The notes below the pieces were generated by a model that saw only the letters and a program-made list of their open reading frames with translations, had not been told where the DNA came from and did no database searches. Positions 23,053-34,982 of a stretch of 64,000 nt of DNA are shown piece by piece; the stretch's first letter is position 1, and every line of letters begins with the position of its first letter. The stretch is from Ipomoea triloba (lineage: Eukaryota; Streptophyta; Magnoliopsida; Solanales; Convolvulaceae): positions 16,097,477 to 16,161,476 of the forward strand of contig NC_044916.1 of the NCBI RefSeq assembly GCF_003576645.1, read 5' to 3'. The position numbers were made by a program, and so were the translations under genes.

Positions 23053-26000
23053 GAGTTTTTTCCCAAAATGGTCCCTCGACTATTGCTCATTCTCAATTTT
23101 GCATTTCGACTTTCAATTGCACCTAATGTGGTCCCTCGACTTTCAAAAACTTACCCAATTTGGTCCTCTATTACATATTCCGTCAAATCAGTGTTAAAAT
23201 GAAGGGCATTTTCGTCCATTTACCTATTGTTAGCCTAATAAACATTGAGAAATAGTTGAGGGACCATTTTGAGAATAGTCAAGGGACCATTTTGGGAAAA
23301 ACTATTTTATTTATTTCATTTTTGTTTATTTTCATTTTTTAGACTATAAAATTAGAATTTCTATACATTTTTTTTCTTACAAATATAAATAGTTAAAATC
23401 GTGCAATCCATCCTAAAAAATTTAACTTTTTTACAGACGTTTTCCCTATATCTAAATATACAAATATTCATATGCAGATTTACAATATGTTTCGTAAATT
23501 TTATAAATACTCATTTTTTAAGCAGCGATTAAAATAATTCTTAGTCACATCTATAGTACTAAATATATTATTTTGGATTTTTTTTATAAATAAGATATAA
23601 TATTATTAAACTCAAATAATTAAAAATAATGTGCCCACAGCACAAAAGATTTTATGATTGACTAACAATTAACTATAAATTTTATTGTTGAATACAAATT
23701 GACAATTATTAAAAATTATTTATAATAATTATTGTGTCCCATGTAATATACTAAAATTATTAGGTAGAATTTTTATAATTAATGTATAATTTAATTAAAT
23801 CAAAATTATTAAAAATAATGTGTCCACATTACAAAATAAATTATACTTGCCTTAATAATTAATAATTAATAAAAAAAATAAGAAGAGGAAAACATATAAA
23901 AGATGTCATACAATATCTTAAATAATGTAAATTAATATAAAATTTAATAATTACTTCGAAATCAAATACAGAAAATATTGCAGGAAACATTGACGAGATT
24001 TTACTTTTCGGCTCACCTGAGAAGTTTACTAGAAAAATTTACCTTTCAGTCCAATATTTTCCCTACATTTTACACTTTTTGGGTGTCTACGCTTGAAAAA
24101 AAAATATTATTTTCAATTGTAAAAGTAATATTTAATGTGATACATAGTGATTGATTGTCTATGAACATAAANTCCATTTATAGCAATTCTTAATTAATTT
24201 AATACTAACATGTGGTGTAGGGAGTTGCCAAGTGTCAAATTCCTATGGTAACTCAAGAAAATATCTTTAATTGGACTGTTAATGGTTAAAACAGATATAG
24301 TTTCGGTAGGAAATAATTTAGGTAGGGGTAAATTCGAAACCAAAATTATCCCGAACTCAATTCTCACCTTAATTTCTAAAATCGGGCAATGTTCGGTACA
24401 TCGCGAAATACAGCGATGCTACGGTCGAAATAAATTTTCACTATTACGGGCTAATTTAATTAAATAGGAAATTCAAGGTTAATGGTATGGTGCCTAATAA
24501 CCCACTTCCTAGGACAATCGGGACAGAACACATACTCCTAAAAATTTTTACGGTAGAAAAATTAGAGAATTATAAATGGGCCAAAAAGAATTGGGCTAAA
24601 ATAATTAATTTGGAATTGGGCTAAAGTTAGGTTCAGAACATTACAAAATAATCACATTTGGGCTTAGGGATTTAAGTAGTAAAATAAAAAAAAATAAGTT
24701 GACCCAATGCCCATAACATAATAGTTAGATTTATATAAAATAATAATAATAATCCCTTTTTGAAAATATTTATTAAAATAATAATGTTAGGAAAATACGG
24801 GGTATTACACTTGACTATTAAAAATTTCAAAGAGTTTTTTCCCAAAATGGTCCCTCGACTATTGCTCATTCTCAATTTTGCATTTCGACTTTCAATTGCA
24901 CCTAATGTGGTCCCTCGACTTTCAAAAACTTACCCAATTTGGTCCTCTATTACATATTCCGTCAAATCAGTGTTAAAATGAAGGGCATTTTCGTCCATTT
25001 ACCTATTGTTAGCCTAATAAACATTGAGAAATAGTTGAGGGACCATTTTGAGAATAGTCAAGGGACCATTTTGGGAAAAACTATTTTATTTATTTCATTT
25101 TTGTTTATTTTCATTTTTTAGACTATAAAATTAGAATTTCTATACATTTTTTTTCTTACAAATATAAATAGTTAAAATCGTGCAATCCATCCTAAAAAAT
25201 TTAACTTTTTTACAGACGTTTTCCCTATATCTAAATATACAAATATTCATATGCAGATTTACAATATGTTTCGTAAATTTTATAAATACTCATTTTTTAA
25301 GCAGCGATTAAAATAATTCTTAGTCACATCTATAGTACTAAATATATTATTTTGGATTTTTTTTATAAATAAGATATAATATTATTAAACTCAAATAATT
25401 AAAAATAATGTGCCCACAGCACAAAAGATTTTATGATTGACTAACAATTAACTATAAATTTTATTGTTGAATACAAATTGACAATTATTAAAAATTATTT
25501 ATAATAATTATTGTGTCCCATGTAATATACTAAAATTATTAGGTAGAATTTTTATAATTAATGTATAATTTAATTAAATCAAAATTATTAAAAATAATGT
25601 GTCCACATTACAAAATAAATTATACTTGCCTTAATAATTAATAATTAATAAAAAAAATAAGAAGAGGAAAACATATAAAAGATGTCATACAATATCTTAA
25701 ATAATGTAAATTAATATAAAATTTAATAATTACTTCGAAATCAAATACAGAAAATATTGCAGGAAACATTGACGAGATTTTACTTTTCGGCTCACCTGAG
25801 AAGTTTACTAGAAAAATTTACCTTTCAGTCCAATATTTTCCCTACATTTTACACTTTTTGGGTGTCTACGCTTGAAAAAAAAATATTATTTTCAATTGTA
25901 AAAGTAATATTTAATGTGATACATAGTGATTGATTGTCTATGAACATAAAAAAAAAAAAGAAGTATATGAGTATTTATGAAATTTACGGAACTTATTGTA

Positions 26001-26429
26001 AAACTTCATAGGAATAGTTTGTATATTTAGAGGGGAAAAGTCTGTAAAGAAAGTTAAAAATTTTGAGGTTGGCATGCGCGATTTTAACTATTTATCTTTG
26101 TAAGAAAAAAAATGTATAGAAATTCTAATTTTATAGAGTCTAAAAAATGGAAATAAACAAAAATGAAATAAATAAAATAGTTTTTCCCAAAATGGTCCCT
26201 TGACTATTCTCAAAATGGTCCCTCAACTATTTTTCAATGTTTATTAGGCTAACAATAGGTAAATGGACGAAAATACCCTCCATTTTAACACTGATTTGAT
26301 GGAATATGTAACGGAGGACCAAATTGGGTGAGTTTTTGAAAGTCGAAGGACCACATTAGGTGCAATTAAAAGTCGAAATGCAAAATTGAGAATGAGCAAT
26401 AGTCGAGGGACCATTTTGGGAAAAAGCTC
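23053..26429. mobile_element. Mutator-like MITE with long TIRs, copy 2 (with assembly duplication)
   Basis: Same family as 6913-8449: ends GAGTTTTTTCCCAAAATGG, TIRs of roughly 470 bp, 10-bp target duplication AAATTTCAAA (23043-23052, 26430-26439). The segment 22406-24171 is repeated exactly at offset 1779, after the N at 24172. That makes the element look twice its size; the genuine one is probably about 1.6 kb. Short identical open frames in both copies are repeat sequence, not genes. Confidence 0.87.
24172..25949. other. Probable assembly duplication after single N
   Basis: Everything from about 24185 to 25949 repeats 22406-24170 without visible change. The repeat crosses the boundary between the solo LTR, host-MITE sequence and nested MITE. 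A biological duplication would have to end exactly at an N. Confidence 0.85.
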
Positions 26430-26916
26430 AAATTTCAAATTAGGTGCATGACTATTCAATTTGTATCACATTTGGTCCTTGACTATTAACATTTTCAAAT
26501 TAGGTGCATGACTATTCATGTTGTATCACATTTGGTCCTGCCGTTAAATTTTCCGGCCAAGTCACCGGTGACNCTATTCATGTTGTATCACATTTGGTCC
26601 TGCCGTTAAATTTTCCGGCCAAGTCACCGGTGACCGACTAATTTATTTAATTTTTATTTTAAAAATTATTTTAATACTCCGTAACTTTTAAATAAAAAAA
26701 AACTTAAAAATAAAAAATAAAAATAAAAAAAATAGAAAACGCCAGTCACCCCCGATGATTTCGCCGGAAATTTGGCTGGAAAATTTAACGGCAAGACCAA
26801 ATGTGATACAAAATGAATAGTCATGCACCTAATTTGAAAATTTTAATAGTTAAGGACCAAAATTGATACATGTATTGTAGTTGAGGGACTAAAAATGATA
26901 TTTGCTCTTTAAAAAA

Positions 26917-27437
26917 ATACTTAAAAACATAATTCCATTAAACGGAGTTAGTTAAATCTATAAGTAATAATAAATTATAAAAATAAGTGAGGAAAGAAGA
27001 TTTATATTCATCAATGAATAGTAAATAATAGTTACAAAATATGAAAGATTGAGTGACAAAAAAATCTTTGATTGACCAAAAGTTGTACAAAAATTTATAT
27101 CAAATGTGTCTCATTGGAGTAGCTCGATCAAGTGGTTGTCCAATCAACATTAATAGTAGAAGTATTAGTGGTGGTGGTAGTGGTAGTGGTAATAGTAATA
27201 TGAAAACGAGATTGATGAAAACAAAATGAAAAGGAGAGAGGGGCGAGAAAATTAAGAATTCATAAAATGCCTTCTAACTAAAAATTTAAGTAGACATTTT
27301 TTTTTTTCAAATTAGGATTTTTTTTCTTGACCAAAATGAATATTTTCATTTAACTTTATGTTTTCTTTATTGCCTAAACACAAAAAAAATCTGAAAAATG
27401 ACTTTTGAAAGTCATTTTTCAGGTTTCCAAATAGACC
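26917..27437. other. Host DNA of the duplication unit upstream of copy B
   Basis: Colinear with 60850-61760 upstream of copy C: AATTCCATTAAACGGAGTTA, then GAAAGATTGAGTGACAAA, then GAGTAGCTCGATCAAGTGG. No gene is seen. Confidence 0.75.
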
Positions 27438-27442
27438 CTTAG

Positions 27443-27725
27443 TGATGTGAATCTGGTTGGCCCGATCTTCTCTGCACACTCTAATTTAAAAAGGATTTTT
27501 TTAGAATGATTTATTAGGCTTGGTGTGATCAAATCGTAGGTTTAATTTAAGTTGGGTAAAGGGTTGTTTTTGGGTTTTGATGTACAGCGGTTTGCCACGT
27601 CCGGTTGTAGAACAATAAAAACCGGGGATGACGCCACAAGGCCGGTAATTTCCTTGATAAGTCAAGTTTGCCATGATAAATTCATCACGGCCGAACTCAT
27701 CCCGAGTTCTAGAAAACATTCAGTT
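27443..27725 (-). repeat. 3' LTR remnant of the gypsy element
   Basis: Starts TGATGTGAATCTGG (compare TGTTGCGATTCGAC in the 5' LTR). A block at about 27587-27665, containing TTGCCACGTCCGGTTGTAGA, is nearly identical to 33186-33262. The rest of the LTR end is hardly alignable. Confidence 0.7.
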
Positions 27726-27732
27726 TTCTATC

Positions 27733-28999
27733 TCAAAAATTCTCTTTACCCTGCTTATATTGGATCACATAAGGAAATGATTCAATGTATTCCACCCATT
27801 TTGCATGGCGCTTATTGAGCTTTCCCTGTCCCCGTAAATATTTTAGGGATTCATGGTCAGTATGAATCACAAATTCTTTAGGCCTTAAGTAGTGTTCCCA
27901 ATGTTCTAGTGCCCTAACAAGAACATAGAACTCTTTATCATAGGTTGGATAGTTCAGGCTTGCCCCATTTAATTTTTCACTGAAGTAAGCAACAGGCTTA
28001 CCTCCTTGCATGAGGACAGCGCCTATACCCACCCCGGAAGCATCACAATCTAACTCAAAGGCTGCCTCAAAATTAGGTAAAGCAAGTACGGGCGCAATGC
28101 TTAATTTTCCTTTTAGAAGGTTGAACGCACATTCTTGCCTTTCCCCCCATTGAAATCCCACATTTTTTTTAATCACCTCAGTTAGTGGCGCAGCAATAGT
28201 ACTAAAGTCTTTCACAAATCGGCGATAGAAACTAGCTAAGCCGTGAAAACTTCGTACTTCACTGACATTTCTTGGTGTGGGCCACCACTCTTGGATAGCC
28301 TTAACTTTGGCACTATTCACTTCAATTCCAATGGCATTAACAATATAGCCAAGAAAATGAATGGAATTTGTGCAAAATTCACACTTCTTAAGGTTAACAT
28401 ATAGTTGATGTTTCCTCAAGACTGTAAACACTTGTCGTAGGTGCCTAATATGTTCTTCGAGACATTTGCTGTAGATTAGTATATCATCAAAATATACGAC
28501 TACGCTTTTCTCTATGAAGTCTCGGAGCACATGATTCATAAGTCTCATGAATGTGCTAGGTGCATTAGTGAGTCCGAATGGCATAACAAGCCATTCGTAT
28601 AGACCTTGTTTGGTCTTGAATGCTGTTTTCCATTCATCACCCTCATGTATTCTAATTTGGTGATAACCAGATCTTAAATCAATCTTAGAAAACATACATG
28701 CACCATGCAATTCATCTAGCATATCATCTAAACAGGGAATGGGAAAACGGTATTTAACAGTTATTTTGTTGATTGCACGACAATCAACACACATTCTCCA
28801 TGACCCATCTTTTTTTGGCACAAGTAACACCGGTACTACACAAGGACTGAGACTTTCTCTCACATGTCCTTTGGACAGTAACTCCTCTACCTGTTTTTGT
28901 ATTTCTTTAGTTTCATCAGGATTGCATCTATAGGCAGGACGGTTGGGAATTGGTGCCCCAGGCACCAAGTCTATTTGGTGTTCAATCCCCCTTATTGGC
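27733..28999 (-). pseudogene. Gypsy pol: reverse transcriptase and RNase H
   Basis: Reads [20 protein letters not shown], then [30 protein letters not shown] and the active-site [11 protein letters not shown], all standard Ty3/gypsy RT blocks, followed by the RNase H segment with [17 protein letters not shown] and [13 protein letters not shown]. The frame ends at KQGKENF, just before the usual ADALSRR motif, where the deletion begins. The upstream part is joined to the protease frame by a 1-bp deletion near 29000, so the apparent Met start is not real. Confidence 0.92.
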
Positions 29000-30044
29000 A
29001 GTAGCCAGTGGGCATCTTTGTGGGAAAGATGTCTTTAAAGTCCTGCATCAAAGAAGACACTGCCTCGGGCAAGTGCTTGAGGTTAGTAGTCTCGGGACTA
29101 GGCCCTTTATATAACATTAACAAAATTGACTTCCCCGCTTTTATAGCTTGTTCAACCTCTCTTTTTTTGCAAAAGAAATTTTTTTTTGTACTTCCCTCAT
29201 TCTTTTGTGCACTCAATTCATTTTTTTCTTTTTGTTTTTCTCTCTTATTTTTTCTCTCTATTTCTTTTTCCTTCAATTTCTTTTCATCTTCATAAATTTG
29301 TTGGGGCGACAAAGGTACAAGAGTGATTTTCTGCGCATCGTGTAAAAAAGAGTACCTATTACTATGTCCTTCATGAATAGTTTTTTTGTCAAATTGCCAA
29401 GGCCTTCCCAAAAGTATATGTGCAGCTTGCATCGGCACTATGTCACATAAAACTTCGTCTATATATCTCCCTATAGAAAGTGGCACCATAACCTGTTTAT
29501 TTACTTTGATTTCTCCTATATTGTTGAGCCATTGTAATGAATAGGGCGTAGGGTGTTCCTTCATGGTTAATCCCAATTTGGTGACTAGCTCAGTACTAGC
29601 AACATTTGCACAACTCCCTCCGTCAATTATCACCTTACACACCTTGCCATGAATATGACATCGAGTATGAAAAATATTTTCCCTTTGTTCTTCGTCGGCT
29701 GTTGCTTGCAAATTAAGTAATCTCCTTACCATTAATGTTTCTCCTTCCACCGGATGCTCAATAATGCTCTCATCGTCACTTGTCGCAGCATCATCTTGGT
29801 CATTGCCATGTTCAGAATCTGTTTCTATTTCCCCAGTTGGACGCATTATAATGGTCTTTTTGTTTGGACATTCTCTTGCAATGTGTCCCCTTCCCATGCA
29901 TTTAAAGCATTTAACGCCACTAGGTCTACTTGTAGGAGCTTTAGCCTTCCCTTTGTCATTACCTTCCTCGATTGCCTTTACTTTATTAGTCTCAATTCTA
30001 AGCTTGCGCTCATTTTTTTCCTCCTTTTGCTCCTTTCCTATTTT
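28992..30044 (-). pseudogene. Gypsy zinc knuckle and aspartic protease region
   Basis: Contains zinc knuckle CFKCMGRGHIAREC, then an acidic linker and a retropepsin-type site IIDGGSCANVAS with downstream LLGRPWQFD, and a Lys/Glu-rich spacer. This stretch is continuous in frame with gag apart from a TGA at 30045-30047. Confidence 0.85.
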
Positions 30045-30959
30045 TCAGCTGGAAGTATGTGCACGTTTTTTCTTCTTTTTTAGCCTCTTTTCAATTTGTA
30101 TAGCCTTTTGTACTAGCTCCTCATAATCAACGAAATCATACATCTCAATCTCGTCCTGAATATCCCAATTTAATCCCTTGATGAACCGGGATATCGTTGT
30201 TTCAAGATCTTCCTCAAGCCCTATTTTGGTTATAATCTTCTCAGTCTCATGATCATATTCAGCCACCGTCATTCTACCTTGGATTAGATCTTGTAGTTGT
30301 TGGTGTAATTCTCAGTGGTACCAATTGGGCACGAACTTTTTCCTCATTACTATTTTCATCTCCCTCAAAGTTTCTATCGGTCTATCCCCACTCCTTTTTC
30401 TACTAAGAACTACCTTATCCCACCATAGTGTTGCATAGTCGGTGAATTCTAGAGCTGCTAAATTTACTTTCTTCCTCTCAGAGTAATTATGACAAGCAAA
30501 CACTCTTTCTACCTTCTTCTCCCATTCTAGGTAAGCATCAGAGTCACTCTTTCCCGAAAATGACGGCATAGACATCTTAACATTCCCCAAGTCATCATCT
30601 AACCTCCTCCAATCTCTATGCCCCCTTCTATATTCTCTATCCCTGATTCTTCTTCTTCCATCATTCTCTTCTTCCCCATCTTGCTCACTCTCACTTTCCT
30701 CATCCCTCTCTTCTTCATCCTCATCCCTCTCTTCTTCATCCTCATCCCTCTCTTCTTCATCCTCACCCCTTCTCACATTACCACTCCCATTTTGCCCCCC
30801 ATTTTGATTTTGTCGTTGAGCTTCCTCAACTCTCTCAATTCGTTCACTCAATCCCTCAATCACATTAGTAATCTTAGCGAATTGTCCCTTCATGGCTCTC
30901 ATCATGAGGCGCATGTCAAGACTCAACTCTGGCTCGTCTGTCTCACTTGGACCAGACAT
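30045..30959 (-). pseudogene. Gypsy gag
   Basis: The start is at 30959 (MSGPSETDEPE). A coiled-coil-like N-terminus is followed by a triple acidic repeat (EDEEERD) and the retrotransposon gag core (PSFSGKSDSDAYLEWEKKVE, ALEFTDYATLWWD, ETLREMKIVMRKKFVP). Two in-frame TGA codons (30312-30314 and 30045-30047) interrupt a frame otherwise shared with the protease. Confidence 0.88.
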
Positions 30960-31763
30960 GATGTACTCTGCACAAAAGTTACAATAAAATAGGACCTCAC
31001 GTCACTCCCTCACTCACGTTCTTTAATGGGGGTGGTCACTCGTTATTTTACCACTTGTATATAATAATAATAAAAAAAAACTCTCTAATAATCTAACCAA
31101 ATTATACACTCTTATTAGAAATCAAAGTTCTCTCCTCCGAGTTCTAATCGAGTTCTAACAACTAAAATCAAGTCTTTACTACCAAGTGGCTAGGTGAATA
31201 TATATTGGAAAAAAAAATTGTTCATGGTGTTTTGGCTATGGGGTTATATCACCAGGTAGTTTGGGTGGATAACATAAATTGGGCAAGTTCAATGAAGATA
31301 ATAATTCTAGATATATGAACAAATCCAAGTAACATGAAACCAAGAAATCCCAAAAGAACAAAAAACAAAAAAAACAAGATAATTGCTTATACTTTTTTTT
31401 TTCTATTCTGTTCTTTTCCTTTTCTTTTTTTTAAACCTTTTTTTTTTTGGAAAAACAAATTCTTCTCTTTTTTTTTTCTTTTTTTTTTTATCTCCTTTGA
31501 CTCATAGCACAAGGAATACTGGAAGACAAAAACTAGCTTTACACATGAAATAAAAGTTCATAGTTCACATGCTAGCTACACCAAAACAATAACTATGGCA
31601 ACACATGGTGATTTTTGAAGCAATTAATCAAGTTATTATCACTTTTTAAGCCACATGCTAGAGTGCCAAAGTTTGTTTAAGTATCAGCAAATTCGTTGCA
31701 ATGCATGTAGTTAATGAAAACAACCAATTCTAAAGATCTTACATGTACCAATTGGATAAACTT

Positions 31764-31776
31764 GGCTTTGATACCA
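31764..31776 (-). other. Primer binding site of the gypsy element
   Basis: TGGTATCAAAGCC on the minus strand, two bases inside the LTR end, complementary to the 3' end of initiator tRNA-Met. 30960-31763 is the untranslated leader. Confidence 0.85.
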
Positions 31777-32999
31777 AATGTTGCGATTCGACAGCCCGGA
31801 GTGAAGGTTCGTGCTGTTGAAGATTACTCGAACCGGTCTCAGTTGGTTCTCGGGTAGTTCGGTAGTTTTGGACGGATAGTAAGTGAAGGACGGGTGGGTG
31901 TTTGTTGCAGGTTTAGGCTTCGTTGGGTTGGAGTTAAAGGTGTTTTTATTTATTTTGGTGAATAGCGGTTTGCCACGTCCGGCTGTAGAACGATAAAAAC
32001 CGGGGATGACGCCACAAGGATGGTAATTTCCTTGATAAGTCGAAAGAGCTCACATAGGACCCAGTGAGAGAAAACTTGTGATGCAATGCGCAAGACTTTG
32101 ATTTCTAATCTCATACATTGTCTGTCTTCAAAGAAAAATGAAGAGGCTATTTATACTACTATGACAACCTCATTATCAGCTAAACTAAAGAGATAAAATA
32201 ACTAAAATCTGGTCTAAGAATTAGCTGTTATCTCAAGAGACTATGGAGCAATTAGTTAAGCTAGAAAAAAAAATTGAATATAAAAATTCAATTTTTATTT
32301 ACAAGACTAATTTCCCTTTATTTGACCAGCTTCTTTGAAACTCAATCCTGGACAGCAACCACATTGACATATTTAGCTTCACTCCTCTTCCCAAGTTCCC
32401 ATAACTCAGTCTTATTGTTGTTTAACTTATGTATGAGTCCATTTAAAGCTCCTTGCAACCTCTTGGCCCGTTCTCGTGTGATAGGACCTCCCGTGACTTG
32501 CAACGGATCTTGCATGCCATTTATTTGTCCTGCGTTGTCCTCAACACTTAGTCTTGCTTTCAGCAGTTAGNAAAAAAAAAAAAAAAAAAAAAAACAAGAT
32601 AATTGCTTATACTTTTTTTTTTATTTACTATTCTGTTCTTTTCCTTTTCTTTTTTTTTTTAACCTATTTTTTTTTTGGAAAAACAAATTCTTACTCTTTT
32701 TTTTTTTCTTTATCTCCTTTGACTCATAGCACAAGGAATACTGAAGACAAAAACTAGCTTTACACATGAAATAAAAGTTCATAGTTCACATGCTAGCTAC
32801 ACCAAAACAATAACTATGGCAACACATGGTGATTTTTGAAGCAATTAATCAAGTTATTATCACTTTTTAAGCCACATGCTAGAGTGCCAAAGTTTGTTTA
32901 AGTATCAGCAAATTCGTTGCAATGCATGTAGTTAATGAAAACAACCAATTCTAAAGATCTTACATGTACCAATTGGATAAACTTGGCTTTGATACCAAA

Positions 33000-33767
33000 T
33001 GTTGCGATTCGACAGCCCGGAGTGAAGGTTCGTGCTGTTGAAGATTACTCGAACCGGTCTCAGTTGGTTCTCGGGTAGTTCGGTAGTTTTGGACGGATAG
33101 TAAGTGAAGGACGGGTGGGTGTTTGTTGCAGGTTTAGGCTTCGTTGGGTTGGAGTTAAAGGTGTTTTTATTTATTTTGGTGAATAGCGGTTTGCCACGTC
33201 CGGCTGTAGAACGATAAAAACCGGGGATGACGCCACAAGGATGGTAATTTCCTTGATAAGTCGAAAGAGCTCACATAGGACCCAGTGAGAGAAAACTTGT
33301 GATGCAATGCGCAAGACTTTGATTTCTAATCTCATACATTGTCTGTCTTCAAAGAAAAATGAAGAGGCTATTTATACTACTATGACAACCTCATTATCAG
33401 CTAAACTAAAGAGATAAAATAACTAAAATCTGGTCTAAGAATTAGCTGTTATCTCAAGAGACTATGGAGCAATTAGTTAAGCTAGAAAAAAAAATTGAAT
33501 ATAAAAATTCAATTTTTATTTACAAGACTAATTTCCCTTTATTTGACCAGCTTCTTTGAAACTCAATCCTGGACAGCAACCACATTGACATATTTAGCTT
33601 CACTCCTCTTCCCAAGTTCCCATAACTCAGTCTTATTGTTGTTTAACTTATGTATGAGTCCATTTAAAGCTCCTTGCAACCTCTTGGCCCGTTCTCGTGT
33701 GATAGGACCTCCCGTGACTTGCAACGGATCTTGCATGCCATTTATTTGTCCTGCGTTGTCCTCAACA
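33000..33767 (-). repeat. 5' LTR of the gypsy element (TATA box 33368-33376)
   Basis: 768 bp from TGTTGAGGACAACGC to CGAATCGCAACA on the minus strand. TATAAATAG at 33376-33368 is the likely promoter. The first 200 bp are coding-like (see next entry). The identical block at 31779-32546 is the assembly duplicate. Confidence 0.82.
33563..33767 (-). pseudogene. C-terminal polyprotein tail encoded inside the gypsy LTR
   Basis: From the first bases of the LTR, one minus frame is open for 67 codons and contains GGPITRERAKRLQGALNGLI, the conserved tail of many plant gypsy polyproteins, ending at a TGA at 33563-33565. In the intact element pol would therefore read into the 3' LTR; here only the 5' LTR copy of that segment survives. 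Confidence 0.75.
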
Positions 33768-33819
33768 CTTAGTCTTGCTTTCAGCAGTTAGATGGAGTTT
33801 GAATCCCACTGAGAACCTA

Positions 33820-34566
33820 CGCAAATTTTACTATGGACCGCGCATCAAAACGACGTCGTTTTGATTAATGGAAATAAACGGCTCTGTTTCGCGCAACTGC
33901 AATTCCCTTTCAACACAACTGCAATTCATTTTCAACACAACTGCAGTTCCTTTTCGATATAACTACAGTTTCATTCGACATTATAACTCAAATATGTGAA
34001 AATGTTATTCAGTTTACTTTCAACACAACTATAGTTTCTTTTATAATATACTGCAGTTTCCTTTCAACACAACTACAATATCATTTCGATATAACTGCAG
34101 TTCCCTTTCAACACAACTACAGTTCCTTTTCAACACAACTGCAGTTCCCTTTCAACACAACTACAGTTCCTTTTCGATATAATTGTAGTTTCATTCGACA
34201 TTATACACTCAAATATGTGAAATTATTATTCAGTTTCCTTTCAACACAACTATAGTTTCTTTTATAATACACTGCAGTTTCCTTTCAACACAACTACAAT
34301 ATCATTTCGATATAACTACAGTTTCATTGGACAATATACACCCAAAAATGTGAAACTGTTATCCAGTATCAATTTATAAACACTACAGTTACATTTCGAT
34401 ATAACTACAGTTTCATTCGATAATATAAAAACAAATGTGAAGCAGTTTTTTTTTAGATGAACTGTAGTATCAGTTACGGAGCTCCATTACGACTTACGAT
34501 AGAGTCGTTTCTCCTACTTACTGAAACGACGTCATTTTGTGACTATGGTCCACCGTCTAACGACTG
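33820..34566. mobile_element. MITE filled with a degenerate tandem repeat, Mutator-like target duplication
   Basis: Flanked by 9-bp GAGAACCTA (33811-33819, 34567-34575). Degenerate inverted ends share ACTATGGACC and AACGACGTCGTTT. The interior is about 20 units of a motif like CCTTTCAACACAACTACAGT alternating with TTTCGATATAACTACAGTTT. No coding. Confidence 0.75.
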
Positions 34567-34575
34567 GAGAACCTA

Positions 34576-34848
34576 AGGTATTATTGAAGTAGTGGTGGTT
34601 GATATATGATAACAAAATTGAAAATGTTGGGTGATTAAAATTAAAGTTCTTATCAAATACTGAATCCATTAACTTAGTAAAAGGCAGCTTTAAATTCGTG
34701 GGGTACAATGTAAAACTAAAGCATACTTAAGTGTTATTGAAAATTTGACCAATTAGTGGTGGTTGATATATTATGGCAAAATTGAAAATGTTAGGTTATT
34801 AAAATAAAAATTCTTATCAAATACTGAGTCCATTAACTTAGTAAAAGG
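34576..34848. repeat. Host DNA of the duplication unit, two-copy repeat
   Basis: GTGGTGGTTGATATAT...AAAATTGAAAATGTT...CATTAACTTAGTAAAAGG occurs twice in 270 bp and matches 61850-61915 plus 62580-62620 upstream of copy C. Confidence 0.75.
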
Positions 34849-34982
34849 TATTAGGACTCTACTAGTATAGATATGGTTTACTAGAAGACTTCTCTACCTA
34901 TGTATATATCTTGTAATCTCATATTCGTAATGATATTTTAGAAAACACAGTTCTCATTTGGTATCAGCTGCTTCAGGTATCA

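Larger units (their letters stand above)
18662..26907. mobile_element. Mutator-like MITE split by two nested insertions
   Basis: Ends GAGCAAATATCATTTTTAGT in both orientations, with 9-bp target duplication TTTAAAAAA (18653-18661, 26908-26916). Removing the solo LTR and the Mutator-like element inside restores a foldback of about 0.55 kb whose left arm matches the inverted right arm through GGTCCTTGACTATTAAAA. The empty site is seen upstream of copy C. A single N at 26573 lies between two 62-bp identical segments. Confidence 0.88.
27443..33767 (-). mobile_element. Ty3/gypsy LTR retrotransposon, 3' half deleted
   Basis: Bounded by TG...CA ends and a 5-bp target duplication CTTAG (27438-27442, 33768-33772). 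In minus orientation: 5' LTR at 33000-33767, PBS, gag, protease, RT and RNase H, then a deletion that joins RNase H directly to the 3' LTR's distal part at about 27730. Integrase is absent. The N at 32572 is preceded by a spurious extra copy of about 1.2 kb (31365-32571 repeats downstream at offset 1221). Confidence 0.9.

Noticed and set aside
29008..29345. Phe/Ser-rich plus-strand frames over the gypsy element, also 29754-30126 and 30618-30992
   Set aside because: Antisense shadows of the Lys/Glu-rich gag-pol frame.
32274..32570. 98-codon plus-strand frame, repeated identically at 33495-33791
   Set aside because: It lies inside the gypsy LTR opposite the polyprotein tail, and the second copy is the assembly duplicate.
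33890..34440. Regularly repeated units resembling a CRISPR-like array
   Set aside because: Units are degenerate and contiguous, without unique spacers, in a plant MITE.
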